Translations under genes and position numbers: made by a program
Notes under the pieces: generated by a model
The model's database searches: none
What the model was told of the DNA's origin: nothing
Seen by the model: the letters and a program-made list of their open reading frames with translations, nothing else
Assembly (NCBI GenBank): GCA_026393895.1
Contig: JAPKZG010000042.1
Location: forward strand, 1-50,355
DNA from: Candidatus Aminicenantota bacterium
GTDB lineage: Bacteria > Acidobacteriota > Aminicenantia > Aminicenantales > UBA4085
DNA length: 50,355 bases
Direction: 5' to 3'
Shown here: positions 1-7,423 of the stretch, piece by piece
How the letters are laid out: each line of letters opens with the position of its first letter
Position numbering within the stretch: position 1 is the first letter of the stretch

Positions 1-858
1 GGGTTCAACGGCCTGCGGCCGACGCTGGCCGCGGTGCGGGCCGGGAAAACGATCGCTCTGGCCAATAAGGAATCGATGGTCGTCGCCGGCCCGTTGCTGC
101 GGCGGGAAGCGAAGCGAAACGGGGCGTCGCTCATTCCGGTCGATTCCGAGCACAGCGGCCTCTTTCAATGTCTGGCCGGTCAAAACCCCGCCGACGTACG
201 GAGCGTCATCCTGACGGCGTCGGGCGGCCCGTTTCTCCGCGCGCCGCTTCGGGAACTCCGCCGGAAAACTCTTCGCGAAGCCCTGGCCCATCCCCGCTGG
301 ACGATGGGCCGCAAAGTCACCATCGATTCGGCCACGATGATGAACAAGGGGCTGGAACTCATCGAAGCCCGGTGGCTTTTCGACCTGGCCCCGGACATGC
401 TCCGGGTTCTCATTCACCCCCAAAGCATCGTCCACGCCCTGATCGAACTGCGGGACGGGTCGGTGCTGGCCCAACTCAGCCGGACGGACATGCGGATTCC
501 CATCCAGTACGCGCTGACCTATCCCCGGCGGCGGGACGGATTCCTGCCGCCGCTGGATTTGGCCGCGGCCGGACCGCTCGAATTTTCGGTTCCCGACGAG
601 CGGCGGTTTCCGCTTTTGAAAACGGCCCGCCGGGTTTTAGGGGAGAAGGACAGCGCGGCGGTGGCGATGAACGCGGCTAATGAAGTCGCTGTCGAGGCCT
701 TCATCGAAGGACGGATCCGGTTCACCGGCATCGGTGAAACGGTGGAGAGGGCGTTGGCCGGGATCCGGCCGCGCCGCATGGAATCCCTGGACGACATTAT
801 TGAAGAAGACCGCCGGGTCCGGGAAAGGACCCGGCGAATGGTCGCGAAAAGGACATGA
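1..858 (+). CDS. dxr: 1-deoxy-D-xylulose 5-phosphate reductoisomerase, 5' truncated by window edge
   Basis: This is the second enzyme of the non-mevalonate (MEP) isoprenoid pathway, converting DXP to MEP with NADPH in the cytosol. The reading frame is open from base 1, where it reads GFNGLRPTLAAVRAGK, so the N-terminal NADPH-binding region lies outside the window. Visible family motifs are ALANKESMV (substrate and metal site), TASGGPF, an ATMMNKGLELIEA helix and the HPQSIVHALIELRDGS segment of the catalytic domain. The C-terminal helical domain is complete. Its TGA stop lies 1 nt before the rseP ATG, so the two genes are probably co-transcribed; dxr-rseP adjacency is common in bacteria. The identification is secure; only the start is missing. 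Confidence 0.96.
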   Translation, partial: GFNGLRPTLAAVRAGKTIALANKESMVVAGPLLRREAKRNGASLIPVDSEHSGLFQCLAGQNPADVRSVILTASGGPFLRAPLRELRRKTLREALAHPRWTMGRKVTIDSATMMNKGLELIEARWLFDLAPDMLRVLIHPQSIVHALIELRDGSVLAQLSRTDMRIPIQYALTYPRRRDGFLPPLDLAAAGPLEFSVPDERRFPLLKTARRVLGEKDSAAVAMNAANEVAVEAFIEGRIRFTGIGETVERALAGIRPRRMESLDDIIEEDRRVRERTRRMVAKRT

Positions 859-859
859 C

Positions 860-2191
860 ATGGGCACGATTCTCGGCACGATCCTCGCGTTTTTAATTGT
901 TTTCGGAATCCTCGTCTTCATCCACGAGTTCGGCCACTTCCTCGTGGCCAAACTGGTCGGCATCCGGGTGGAGGTGTTCTCGTTCGGCTACGGCAAACGA
1001 TTGTTCGGCCTCAAAAAAGGCCACACGGACTACCGGATCAGCGTGCTGCCGTTGGGCGGATACGTCAAATTCCTCGGGGAGGGCGTTTACGAACCGGGCA
1101 AGGTCCTGGAGCCGGACGATTTCGCGGCCAAAACCCGTTTTCAACGGTTTCTCGTCATCGTGATGGGGCCGGTCATGAATATTCTCCTGGCCGTGGCGAT
1201 CGTCGCCGGAATCAACATGGTCGGGGTGACATCGCCGGAGTATCAGGACCAGATCCCGGTGATCGGTTGGATCGAGCCGGGATCGCCCGCCGCCCGGGCG
1301 GATCTAAAAGCGGACGACCAAATCCTGTCCGTCAACGGCCGGAAAACCGCGACCTGGACCGACGTGGAAATCGCTGTCGGGACGAAACCCGACCGCCTTT
1401 TGACCCTGGAAGTCAGCAGAAGCGGCGGAATCATGAAAGTCCCGTTGACGACGGAAAGCCGGACCAAATACGACATGGGCTACGCCGGCTTCTTCGGCAA
1501 AATCCTGACCCAGGTCCAGATGGTTTCCCCCGGATCTCCGGCCGAAAAGGGCGGCCTTCTGGCCGGTGACGTCATCAAGGCGATCAACGGCGAGCCGGTG
1601 TATTTTTACCGCTTCATTGAAATCGTTGAGGCCAACGCCGAAAAGGAATGCGAATTCCTGGTCGAGCGCAACGGCCGGGACGTGATGCTTCGGATCACCC
1701 CGCGGCGGGAGGGCAAGGTCGGGAAAATCGGAGTGATGCAGACGGCCAAGTCCGTCGTCAAGAAATACGCTTTCTTTCCGGCCATCGGCCAAAGCTTCAA
1801 GGAAAATAAGCGCCTGGCCTTCCTGGTCGTCGATTTTCTGAAAAACATCTTCACCGGCCAGGCCTCGGCCAAACAGCTCGCCGGGCCGCTCGAAATCGCC
1901 AATTTTTCTTACGCCGCCCTGCGGATGGGGTTCCTCGCGCTGATGAGCTGGATCGCGATCATCAGTCTCCAACTGGGGATTCTGAACCTCTTCCCGATTC
2001 CGGTTTTCGACGGCGGCCAGCTCTTCGTGCTGATCATCGAAGGCATCCTCCGGCGGGACCTCAAGCCCAAGGCGAGACAGATTTGGATGCAGATCGGATT
2101 TGTCATTTTCATCGTTCTGATCGCCTTCGTCATTCTGAACGACATCGTCAAGCGCCTTCCCAACGGCTGGAACAGTTTGTCGCCGTTTTAA
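860..2191 (+). CDS. rseP: Site-2 intramembrane metalloprotease RseP (M50)
   Basis: This inner-membrane zinc protease cleaves transmembrane segments; in E. coli it acts on anti-sigma factor RseA and remnant signal peptides. The predicted protein is 443 aa. The HEFGH zinc motif is in the first membrane helix (H22, E23, H26), and the third-ligand motif NLFPIPVFDGG is near residues 376-386. Two PDZ domains lie between them, recognisable by PGSPAARADLKADDQILSVN and PGSPAEKGGLLAGDVIKAIN. The start at 860 is chosen because AAAAGG sits 7 nt upstream and the helix with HEFGH then begins at the usual position. A longer in-frame extension upstream only overlaps dxr. No rseA or rpoE is in the window, so the substrate is unknown. 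Confidence 0.95.
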   Translation: MGTILGTILAFLIVFGILVFIHEFGHFLVAKLVGIRVEVFSFGYGKRLFGLKKGHTDYRISVLPLGGYVKFLGEGVYEPGKVLEPDDFAAKTRFQRFLVIVMGPVMNILLAVAIVAGINMVGVTSPEYQDQIPVIGWIEPGSPAARADLKADDQILSVNGRKTATWTDVEIAVGTKPDRLLTLEVSRSGGIMKVPLTTESRTKYDMGYAGFFGKILTQVQMVSPGSPAEKGGLLAGDVIKAINGEPVYFYRFIEIVEANAEKECEFLVERNGRDVMLRITPRREGKVGKIGVMQTAKSVVKKYAFFPAIGQSFKENKRLAFLVVDFLKNIFTGQASAKQLAGPLEIANFSYAALRMGFLALMSWIAIISLQLGILNLFPIPVFDGGQLFVLIIEGILRRDLKPKARQIWMQIGFVIFIVLIAFVILNDIVKRLPNGWNSLSPF

Positions 2192-2193
2192 GC

Positions 2194-2202
2194 TGTTATA
2201 AT
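2194..2202 (+). promoter_or_regulatory. Extended -10 promoter candidate for ispG
   Basis: A perfect TATAAT (2197-2202) is preceded by TG one base upstream, giving an extended -10, in the 18-nt gap after rseP. No good -35 is seen. It overlaps the first possible ispG ATG (2201) and ends 7 nt before the second (2210), so transcription from here would give an almost leaderless ispG mRNA starting at 2210. Confidence 0.5.
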
Positions 2203-2209
2203 GTCGGTC

Positions 2210-3316
2210 ATGAAGCAAACGCCGGCGGAAATGTTCCCGAGAAGGAAGACGGTCCGGATCCGGGTCGGCAATGTGGAGATCGGGGGAGGGGCGCCGATCA
2301 GCGTCCAATCCATGACCAAGACGGATACCCGCGACGTGCGGGCGACGGCCGCCGAAATCCGCCGCCTCGCCCGGGAGGGCTGCGAAATCGTCCGGCTGGC
2401 GATTCCGGACGCCGAGGCCGCCCGCGCCTTTGCCCGTCTCAGAAAGCAAGCCACGGTTCCGCTGATTGCCGACATTCATTTCGACCATCGGCTGGCCCTG
2501 GCTTGCCTGGACGGAGGAGCCGACGGGCTCCGGCTCAACCCGGGAACGATCGGCTTGATGGACAAGGTCCGCGAAGTCGTCCGGGCGGCCAGGGAACGGT
2601 CCGTCCCGATCCGCATCGGGGTCAATTCCGGATCGATCGAAAAAGACCTCCTGAAGACCCATGGAGGAGCGACGGCCGAGGCGATGGCCGAAAGCGCCCT
2701 CCGGCATATCCGGATCCTGGAGGATCTCGATTTCCGGTTGATCAAAGTCTCCCTCAAGGCCTCCGACCTGCCGCGGACGCTCGAAGCCTACCGGAATCTG
2801 GCCCGAAAAACCGCCTATCCTTTTCACGCCGGAATCACGGAGGCCGGGACGCTGCTTCCCGGCGCGGTGAAATCGGCGGCGGGCTTGGCCCTGTTGCTCG
2901 CCGAAGGCCTGGCTGATACGATCCGCGTTTCCCTGACCGCGCCGGCGGCGGCGGAGGTCCGGGTCGCCTACCGGATTCTGGCCGCTTTGGGGCTCCGGTC
3001 CCGCGGTGTCGACGTCGTTTCTTGTCCGACGTGCGGACGGTGCGAGGTGGATCTTCGGTCAATCGCCCGCGAGGTCCAACGCCGTTTGACTTCGACGATC
3101 ACGCCCTTGACCGTGGCCGTGATGGGTTGTGCCGTCAACGGCCCGGGGGAGGCCAGGGAAGCCGATGCCGGGGTCGCCTGTGGCCGCGGCACGGGAGTCC
3201 TGTTCGTCAAGGGAAAGATCTTACGCCGGGTTCCCGAAAAAAAGATCGCCGAAGCTCTGGTCCGGGAAGTCGACCGGATCACCGCCGGCCGGGAAAAAAC
3301 GCATGGCCGTTTCTGA
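2210..3316 (+). CDS. ispG: 4-hydroxy-3-methylbut-2-en-1-yl diphosphate synthase (IspG/GcpE)
   Basis: This [4Fe-4S] enzyme of the MEP pathway reduces MEcPP to HMBPP using ferredoxin or flavodoxin as electron donor. The N-terminal TIM-barrel part carries GGGAPISVQSMTKTDT and the RLNPGTIG and RIGVNSGS motifs. The cluster ligands are visible as C272 and C275 (SCPTCGRC), C307 (MGCAVNGPGE) and E314, numbered from the start at 2210. The predicted 368 aa match the usual short bacterial form without the plant-type insertion. An in-frame ATG nine bases upstream (2201) is possible, but it overlaps a TATAAT box. The gene sits 18 nt after rseP and overlaps larE by 14 nt. Together with dxr it makes a partial isoprenoid cluster. 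Confidence 0.96.
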   Translation: MKQTPAEMFPRRKTVRIRVGNVEIGGGAPISVQSMTKTDTRDVRATAAEIRRLAREGCEIVRLAIPDAEAARAFARLRKQATVPLIADIHFDHRLALACLDGGADGLRLNPGTIGLMDKVREVVRAARERSVPIRIGVNSGSIEKDLLKTHGGATAEAMAESALRHIRILEDLDFRLIKVSLKASDLPRTLEAYRNLARKTAYPFHAGITEAGTLLPGAVKSAAGLALLLAEGLADTIRVSLTAPAAAEVRVAYRILAALGLRSRGVDVVSCPTCGRCEVDLRSIAREVQRRLTSTITPLTVAVMGCAVNGPGEAREADAGVACGRGTGVLFVKGKILRRVPEKKIAEALVREVDRITAGREKTHGRF

Positions 3317-4154
3317 CCTTCCATCCGTCGCCCGCCGCCTCGAAGCGAAGGTCGACCGCCTGCGGGACATCCTCTGCGGGATGGAGCGTGTTCTTGTCGC
3401 TTTTTCCGGCGGAACGGACAGCGCGTTTATTTTGAAAATCGCCGCCGAGGTTCTCGGCCGCAATGTTTACGCTGTGATCGCCTCGTCCGAGATTCATCCC
3501 GCTGCCGAAACCGCGGCCGCGGAGCGTCTGGCCCGGCGGTTCAAAGTCAGGTTTGAAATTATCAACGTCTCGATTCTCCAAAACCCGCGGTTCGTGAAAA
3601 ATACGCCCCGGCGATGTTACTACTGCAAAAAGGAATTGTGGCGGGCGATGCGGAAAATCGCGGAGCGCGAAGGGATGGCGGCCATCGTCGACGGGCAGAA
3701 TCTCGACGACGAAGGCGATTTCCGTCCCGGGGCGGCCGCGAGTCGGGAGATGGGGATCCGGTCTCCTCTCAAGGAGTCGGGGCTCGGGAAAACTGAAATC
3801 CGGGCTTATTCCCGCAAACTCGGCCTTCCCACCTGGAACAAACCCTCTCAAGCGTGTCTCTCCACGCGGATTCCCTATGGCGTTCCGATCGACCGGCCGA
3901 CGCTCGCCCGGATCGGCGCGGCGGAAGAAGACCTCCGCCGGCTCGGTTTCGGACAGCTTCGCGTCCGTGATCACGGGTCAATCGCCCGGATCGAATTCGA
4001 CCCGGCGGATTTTCCCCGGGTGTTCAAAGAGGAGACGCGACGGCGGATCATCGCCCGGCTGAGAAAACGGGGATATCTTTACGTGGCGATCGACTTGGCC
4101 GGATATCGGACGGGGAGTTTGAACGAAGGATTATCCGGCCGTTGCCGAAAATAA
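3303..4154 (+). CDS. larE: LarE-type ATP-dependent sulfur transferase
   Basis: LarE proteins adenylate and sulfurate pyridinium-3,5-biscarboxylic acid mononucleotide to make the nickel-pincer cofactor of lactate racemase and related enzymes. The 283-aa protein has the PP-loop SGGTDS (35-40), NTPRRCYYCKK (C105, C108) and PSQACLSTRIPYG (C185). Three clustered cysteines are known in LarE homologues that carry a [4Fe-4S] cluster rather than sacrificing one cysteine, so this one may be the catalytic type (inference). The ATG at 3303 is preferred; upstream in-frame residues read as ispG shadow. It overlaps the ispG 3' end by 14 nt, which suggests translational coupling. larB, larC and a LarA-like racemase are not in this window, so the physiological target is open. 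Confidence 0.85.
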   Translation: MAVSDLPSVARRLEAKVDRLRDILCGMERVLVAFSGGTDSAFILKIAAEVLGRNVYAVIASSEIHPAAETAAAERLARRFKVRFEIINVSILQNPRFVKNTPRRCYYCKKELWRAMRKIAEREGMAAIVDGQNLDDEGDFRPGAAASREMGIRSPLKESGLGKTEIRAYSRKLGLPTWNKPSQACLSTRIPYGVPIDRPTLARIGAAEEDLRRLGFGQLRVRDHGSIARIEFDPADFPRVFKEETRRRIIARLRKRGYLYVAIDLAGYRTGSLNEGLSGRCRK

Positions 4155-4155
4155 A

Positions 4156-4185
4156 AAGACCCGGGCGGCGAACCGCCGCCCGGGT
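4156..4185 (-). terminator. Intrinsic terminator of the tonB-exbB-exbD operon (shared with convergent larE)
   Basis: A perfect 12-bp stem (4159-4170 pairing with 4174-4185, 3-nt loop) is nearly all G/C. On the minus strand it is followed by C and five T residues, the classic terminator order for transcripts coming from exbD. On the plus strand the tail is weaker, but the same hairpin sits 4 nt after the larE stop and may serve both directions. Confidence 0.85.
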
Positions 4186-4200
4186 TCGTTAACCGGCGAA

Positions 4201-4623
4201 TCAGCTGCGATCGGTCTTTTTATCGGTGATGATGGCGATGTTCTCGTAACCGGCAACCCGGATCGTTTCGTACAATTCGAGCAGTTTTCCGTATGCGATT
4301 TCGCCGTCCGCTCTCAGATAGAGCCGTTTGTCGTCCTCCGAGGACAGGAAGGCCTCCTCCAGCTTGGACGGGAGTCTGTCGATGGTCAGCTTGTCCTGAT
4401 TCAGGAACAGCGTGCCGTCTTTGCGGATGTAAAGGACGACTTTGGGAGATTCCGGCATGGACACGGAATTGATCGCCGTCGGAAGCGTCAGGTCCACGCC
4501 TCTCTGAACGAGCGGAGTCACCAACATGAAGATGATCAGCAGGACGAGAAGAACGTCGCAAAGGGGGACGACGTTCGGCGAGGCTTGGACCGGTTGCTTC
4601 CCGGTGCTGATGGAAATGCTCAT
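4201..4623 (-). CDS. exbD: Biopolymer transport protein ExbD
   Basis: ExbD/TolR-family subunit of the proton-driven motor that energises TonB-dependent outer-membrane transport. The 140-aa protein has one N-terminal membrane helix with the conserved proton-pathway aspartate in PLCDVLLVLLIIFM, followed by a periplasmic domain (DLTLPTAI, YLRADGEIAYGKLLELYETI) typical of ExbD. It lies 27 nt downstream of exbB and ends just before the minus-strand terminator. Its 5' neighbours are exbB and tonB, giving the order tonB-exbB-exbD. An alternative TolR role is possible, but tolA, tolB and pal are absent here and a TonB-like gene is present. Confidence 0.93.
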   Translation of the reverse strand: MSISISTGKQPVQASPNVVPLCDVLLVLLIIFMLVTPLVQRGVDLTLPTAINSVSMPESPKVVLYIRKDGTLFLNQDKLTIDRLPSKLEEAFLSSEDDKRLYLRADGEIAYGKLLELYETIRVAGYENIAIITDKKTDRS

Positions 4624-4650
4624 GGGGCGTCTCTGGTCCGTAAAACAGGC

Positions 4651-5325
4651 TTACCTGGCTTGTTTGCGGACGAAGAAGTCGATGACCTGAGAGGCCGTGT
4701 TGGCCATCTCGGCGTCGAAGACTTCGGCTTTCGAATTCAAGTAGTTGTAGCACCAGAGGGCGATGATGGCCACGCCGATTCCGAAGGCCGTGGTCACCAG
4801 GGCTTCGGCGATACCGGAAGCGACGGCCGCGATTCCGCCCGAACCGGTGGCGGCCATGCCCTTGAAGGCGTTGATGATGCCCGAAATCGTCCCGAACAGG
4901 CCGATGAAGGGGGCCGAGGTCGCGATCGTAGCCAGGACGTTCAGGCCCCGTTTCAATTCCTGGTTGAAGATCGAAGCGGCGCGGTCGCAGCCGCGGGCCG
5001 CGGATTCGATCTGTTGTTCGAAGGCGAGCCCGGCTTCCTTGCCGTCAAGAAATTCCGTCGCAGCGGCCGCGGTTATGCGGGCGAGATGGCTGGACTTGTA
5101 TTCTTTCTTCGAAGCCAGGGCGAGGGCTTCCTTGATCTGGCCGGCCTTGAGCAGGTCGGCGAGCTTCGGAGCGACGGCCTTGGACAGGTTTTTCGCCTTG
5201 CGGTAGAACATCGTCCGTTCGACCAGAAGATAAATCGAAACGATCGACAAACCGATCAGAAGGAAAGAAACCACTTTGGCCAGAACGCTCATGGCCTGGA
5301 ACATTTCAACTAGACCAAATTGCAT
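4651..5325 (-). CDS. exbB: Biopolymer transport protein ExbB (MotA/TolQ/ExbB family)
   Basis: Inner-membrane channel-forming subunit that works with ExbD to couple the proton gradient to TonB. The 224-aa protein has an N-terminal helix (residues about 12-32), a cytoplasmic region, and the MotA/ExbB core with two helices around LKRGLNVLATIATSAPFIGL, GTISGIINAFKGM and GIAEALVTTAFGIGVAI. A strong ribosome-binding site (AAAGGAGG) lies 7 nt before the ATG at 5325. It is placed between the interrupted tonB (50 nt upstream) and exbD. The motor genes are intact even though tonB contains a stop codon. Confidence 0.94.
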   Translation of the reverse strand: MQFGLVEMFQAMSVLAKVVSFLLIGLSIVSIYLLVERTMFYRKAKNLSKAVAPKLADLLKAGQIKEALALASKKEYKSSHLARITAAAATEFLDGKEAGLAFEQQIESAARGCDRAASIFNQELKRGLNVLATIATSAPFIGLFGTISGIINAFKGMAATGSGGIAAVASGIAEALVTTAFGIGVAIIALWCYNYLNSKAEVFDAEMANTASQVIDFFVRKQAR

Positions 5326-5375
5326 TGTCGTACCTCCTTTAAATATGCAAAAGCTGTGGCAAGCTTCTTTTTGCC

Positions 5376-6155
5376 TTATTTCAGGGTGAAGCGGACGGTC
5401 ACCGAGAAGATGACGCTGCGGGGGCGGCCGTTGACCACCATCGGTTCATAGACCCACTGCCGCACGGCATCCTCGGCCGCCCGGTCGAGCATGGGGATGG
5501 ACCGCAGAATCTTGACGGTCTGGACCCGGCCATAGATGTCGGTCTGGGCTTCGATGATGACGATTCCCTCGATCCGGGCTTCGCGGGCGATGTCCGGATA
5601 GATGTCCTCGACTCGCTAGATCAGGGTCGGCTGCCGGATTTCGCCGATGGCCCGCACGGGCGCTTCGACTTCGCCGACGACGCCGCCGAGCACTCCTCCG
5701 ACGACTCCTCCGAGGACGCCGCCGATGACGCCGCCCTCGACGCCGCCTTCGACGCCGCCCTCGATCCCGATGTCCGAGATCTGCTCTTCGGCGATCTCGG
5801 TCGGGATGTCGACGGGGGCGACGAGCTTGCCGGCTTCGAATGCGGATTGAGCTTGGACGGGTTTGATCCGCTTGACCGCGGCGGAGGAGGCCTTCTTGGC
5901 CGGCGGCGGGGGAGGCGGAGGCGGAGGGGGCGGAGGCGCCAGGAACGCGCTGGTGATCTCGATTTTAGGGAGATTCGAAACGGACAACAGGGGAAGGACG
6001 ATGAGGGCGGCTACGAGAATCGTGTGAAGGATTACGGCGAAGGGAAACGCGACCGCTGTTCGCCGGCCGCCTTTTCCCGCGACGAAAAAGGAATCCTTGA
6101 ACATCGCCGGGATCTCTTCCTTCACCGGGATTTGCGGCTTCGTTTGTTCAGCCAT
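5376..6155 (-). pseudogene. tonB: TonB energy transducer with an in-frame amber codon
   Basis: TonB spans the periplasm and transmits ExbBD energy to outer-membrane receptors. The first 179 codons encode a cytoplasmic N-terminus, one membrane helix (about residues 34-58), twelve consecutive prolines, a glycine/valine repeat (EGGV, IGGV, LGGV, VGGV units) and the beginning of the C-terminal domain, IRQPTLI. A TAG at 5618-5616 then interrupts the frame. The same frame continues for 79 codons with RVEDIYPDIAREARIEG, VIIEAQTD and a final VTVRFTLK before TAA at 5378-5376, which is the TonB C-terminal domain. Homologues usually read PxLxxRVxPxYP, so the stop seems to replace one residue, plausibly Lys (AAG to TAG). 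TAG ends other genes here (flavodoxin, M6 peptidase, GT2), so general recoding is unlikely. It may be a point mutation, a sequencing error or readthrough. Confidence 0.85.
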
Positions 6156-6202
6156 ATCTTACCTCGTATGAAGAGATAGAAAGTCAGGAATCAACGGAGA
6201 GC

Positions 6203-6231
6203 ATTATAAACCAATTGTCCCTTCTTGGCAA
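6203..6231 (-). promoter_or_regulatory. Sigma70-type promoter of tonB-exbB-exbD
   Basis: On the minus strand TTGCCA (6231-6226) and a perfect TATAAT (6208-6203) are separated by 17 nt. Transcription would start near 6196, about 40 nt before the tonB ATG. It lies in the 103-nt gap between secF (end) and tonB (start), so the transport operon has its own promoter. No clear Fur-like palindrome was recognised by eye. Confidence 0.8.
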
Positions 6232-6258
6232 GTCAAATTCGCGGAGGTCATAATCACG

Positions 6259-7422
6259 TTATCTGCGGGCGCGCTTCGACGGGAACCATTTCTGCCAGAA
6301 CAGGACGACCGGGCAGGCGAGGTAGATCGTCGAATAAACGCCCTCGATCGTCCCGATCAGCATGCAGAAGGCGAAATCGTTGATGACCGGCCCGCCGAAG
6401 ATGAAGAGGGCCATAACGGTCAGAAAAACCGTTCCCGAGGTGATGAACGTCCGGCCCAGCATCTGATTGAGGCTGAGGTTCATGATCTCTTCCAGAGGCA
6501 TCTTCCGGAAGGCCTTTTGGTTTTCGCGGATCCGGTCGAAAATGACGATCGTGTCGTTGATCGAGAAACCGACGATCGTCAGCAGGGCGGCGATGATGGG
6601 CAAGTTGACCTCGCGGCCGCTGAAGGAATAAAGGGAGATCGTGATCAGGACGTCCTGGGTCAGGGTGAAGATGGCCGCCACGCCGTTGGCCAACTTGAAC
6701 CGGACGGCGATGTAGATCAGCATTCCGATCAGCGACCAGATCGTCGCCAGGACGGCCTTTTTCCGGAGATCCTTTCCGACCTGGGGGCCGACCGATTCGA
6801 GGCTGAGGATATTCAACTTGCCGAGGAAGGTCTTCCCCTTTAGAAAGGTTACGACTTCGGCCGGAACGCCGTCCCGCGACAGGTCCGCGTAATCGGCGAA
6901 GGCGCCCTGATTCGCTTCGTTTTTCCGGGCAGAGAGAACCTGTTCGGCCAGGCCGGCGCCTTTTTCGGTAAAAGCGGGTTCGAGGAGGGAAGCGAGGCTT
7001 TTCTGGTCGATGGAATTGAGGTCCTTGAGCCCCTGGGCGGTTTCGCTTTGGCCGTCGGTCCCGCGGAGGGCGGCGATGATCTTGTTGCCCAGATCCGCGT
7101 GGCTTTCCAAAACGTTTTCGTCCTTGATGTTTTTCACCTCGACGGCCCGGATCTGGAATTCCCGGCCGTTTTTGCCGAGTTCCTGGATCGGGCTGTTGCC
7201 CAGACCGACGTCTTCCAACTGCTTCCGGACTTCGGCGATCAAGGTCGGGTTCTTGAAGATGACCCGGATCAACGTGCCTTCGCCGAAATCGACCCCGAGT
7301 TTGAGGCCGCGGCCGACGAAGATGTTCAGCATCCCGGCCAGGACGATGACGGCGGTGATTATGAGGGCGATATACTTGTATTTGAGGAACTTGACTTGGG
7401 GGAGGGTCTTGAAAATTTCCAT
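6259..7422 (-). CDS. secF: Protein translocase subunit SecF
   Basis: SecF partners SecD in the inner membrane and uses the proton gradient to pull preproteins through SecYEG. The 387-aa protein has an N-terminal helix (about 17-36), the LGVDFGEGTLI start of the first periplasmic domain, the linker motif VGPQVGKDLRKKA, and five clustered C-terminal helices with GFSINDTIVIFDRIREN and LNQMLGRTFITS. It is longer than typical SecF (about 300-320 aa) because the periplasmic domain between residues about 60 and 200 is enlarged with an Ala/Lys-rich helical segment. Its ATG lies one base after the secD stop, so the two are translationally linked. Confidence 0.95.
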   Translation of the reverse strand: MEIFKTLPQVKFLKYKYIALIITAVIVLAGMLNIFVGRGLKLGVDFGEGTLIRVIFKNPTLIAEVRKQLEDVGLGNSPIQELGKNGREFQIRAVEVKNIKDENVLESHADLGNKIIAALRGTDGQSETAQGLKDLNSIDQKSLASLLEPAFTEKGAGLAEQVLSARKNEANQGAFADYADLSRDGVPAEVVTFLKGKTFLGKLNILSLESVGPQVGKDLRKKAVLATIWSLIGMLIYIAVRFKLANGVAAIFTLTQDVLITISLYSFSGREVNLPIIAALLTIVGFSINDTIVIFDRIRENQKAFRKMPLEEIMNLSLNQMLGRTFITSGTVFLTVMALFIFGGPVINDFAFCMLIGTIEGVYSTIYLACPVVLFWQKWFPSKRARR

Positions 7423-7423
7423 G

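Noticed and set aside
1304-2827. 507-codon minus-strand frame across rseP and ispG
   Set aside because: Both plus-strand genes are clearly conserved; the antisense product has no recognisable motif.
5376-5618. Genetic code with TAG reassigned as sense
   Set aside because: Several intact genes here end with TAG at the expected position (flavodoxin, M6 peptidase, GT2), so general reassignment is not supported.
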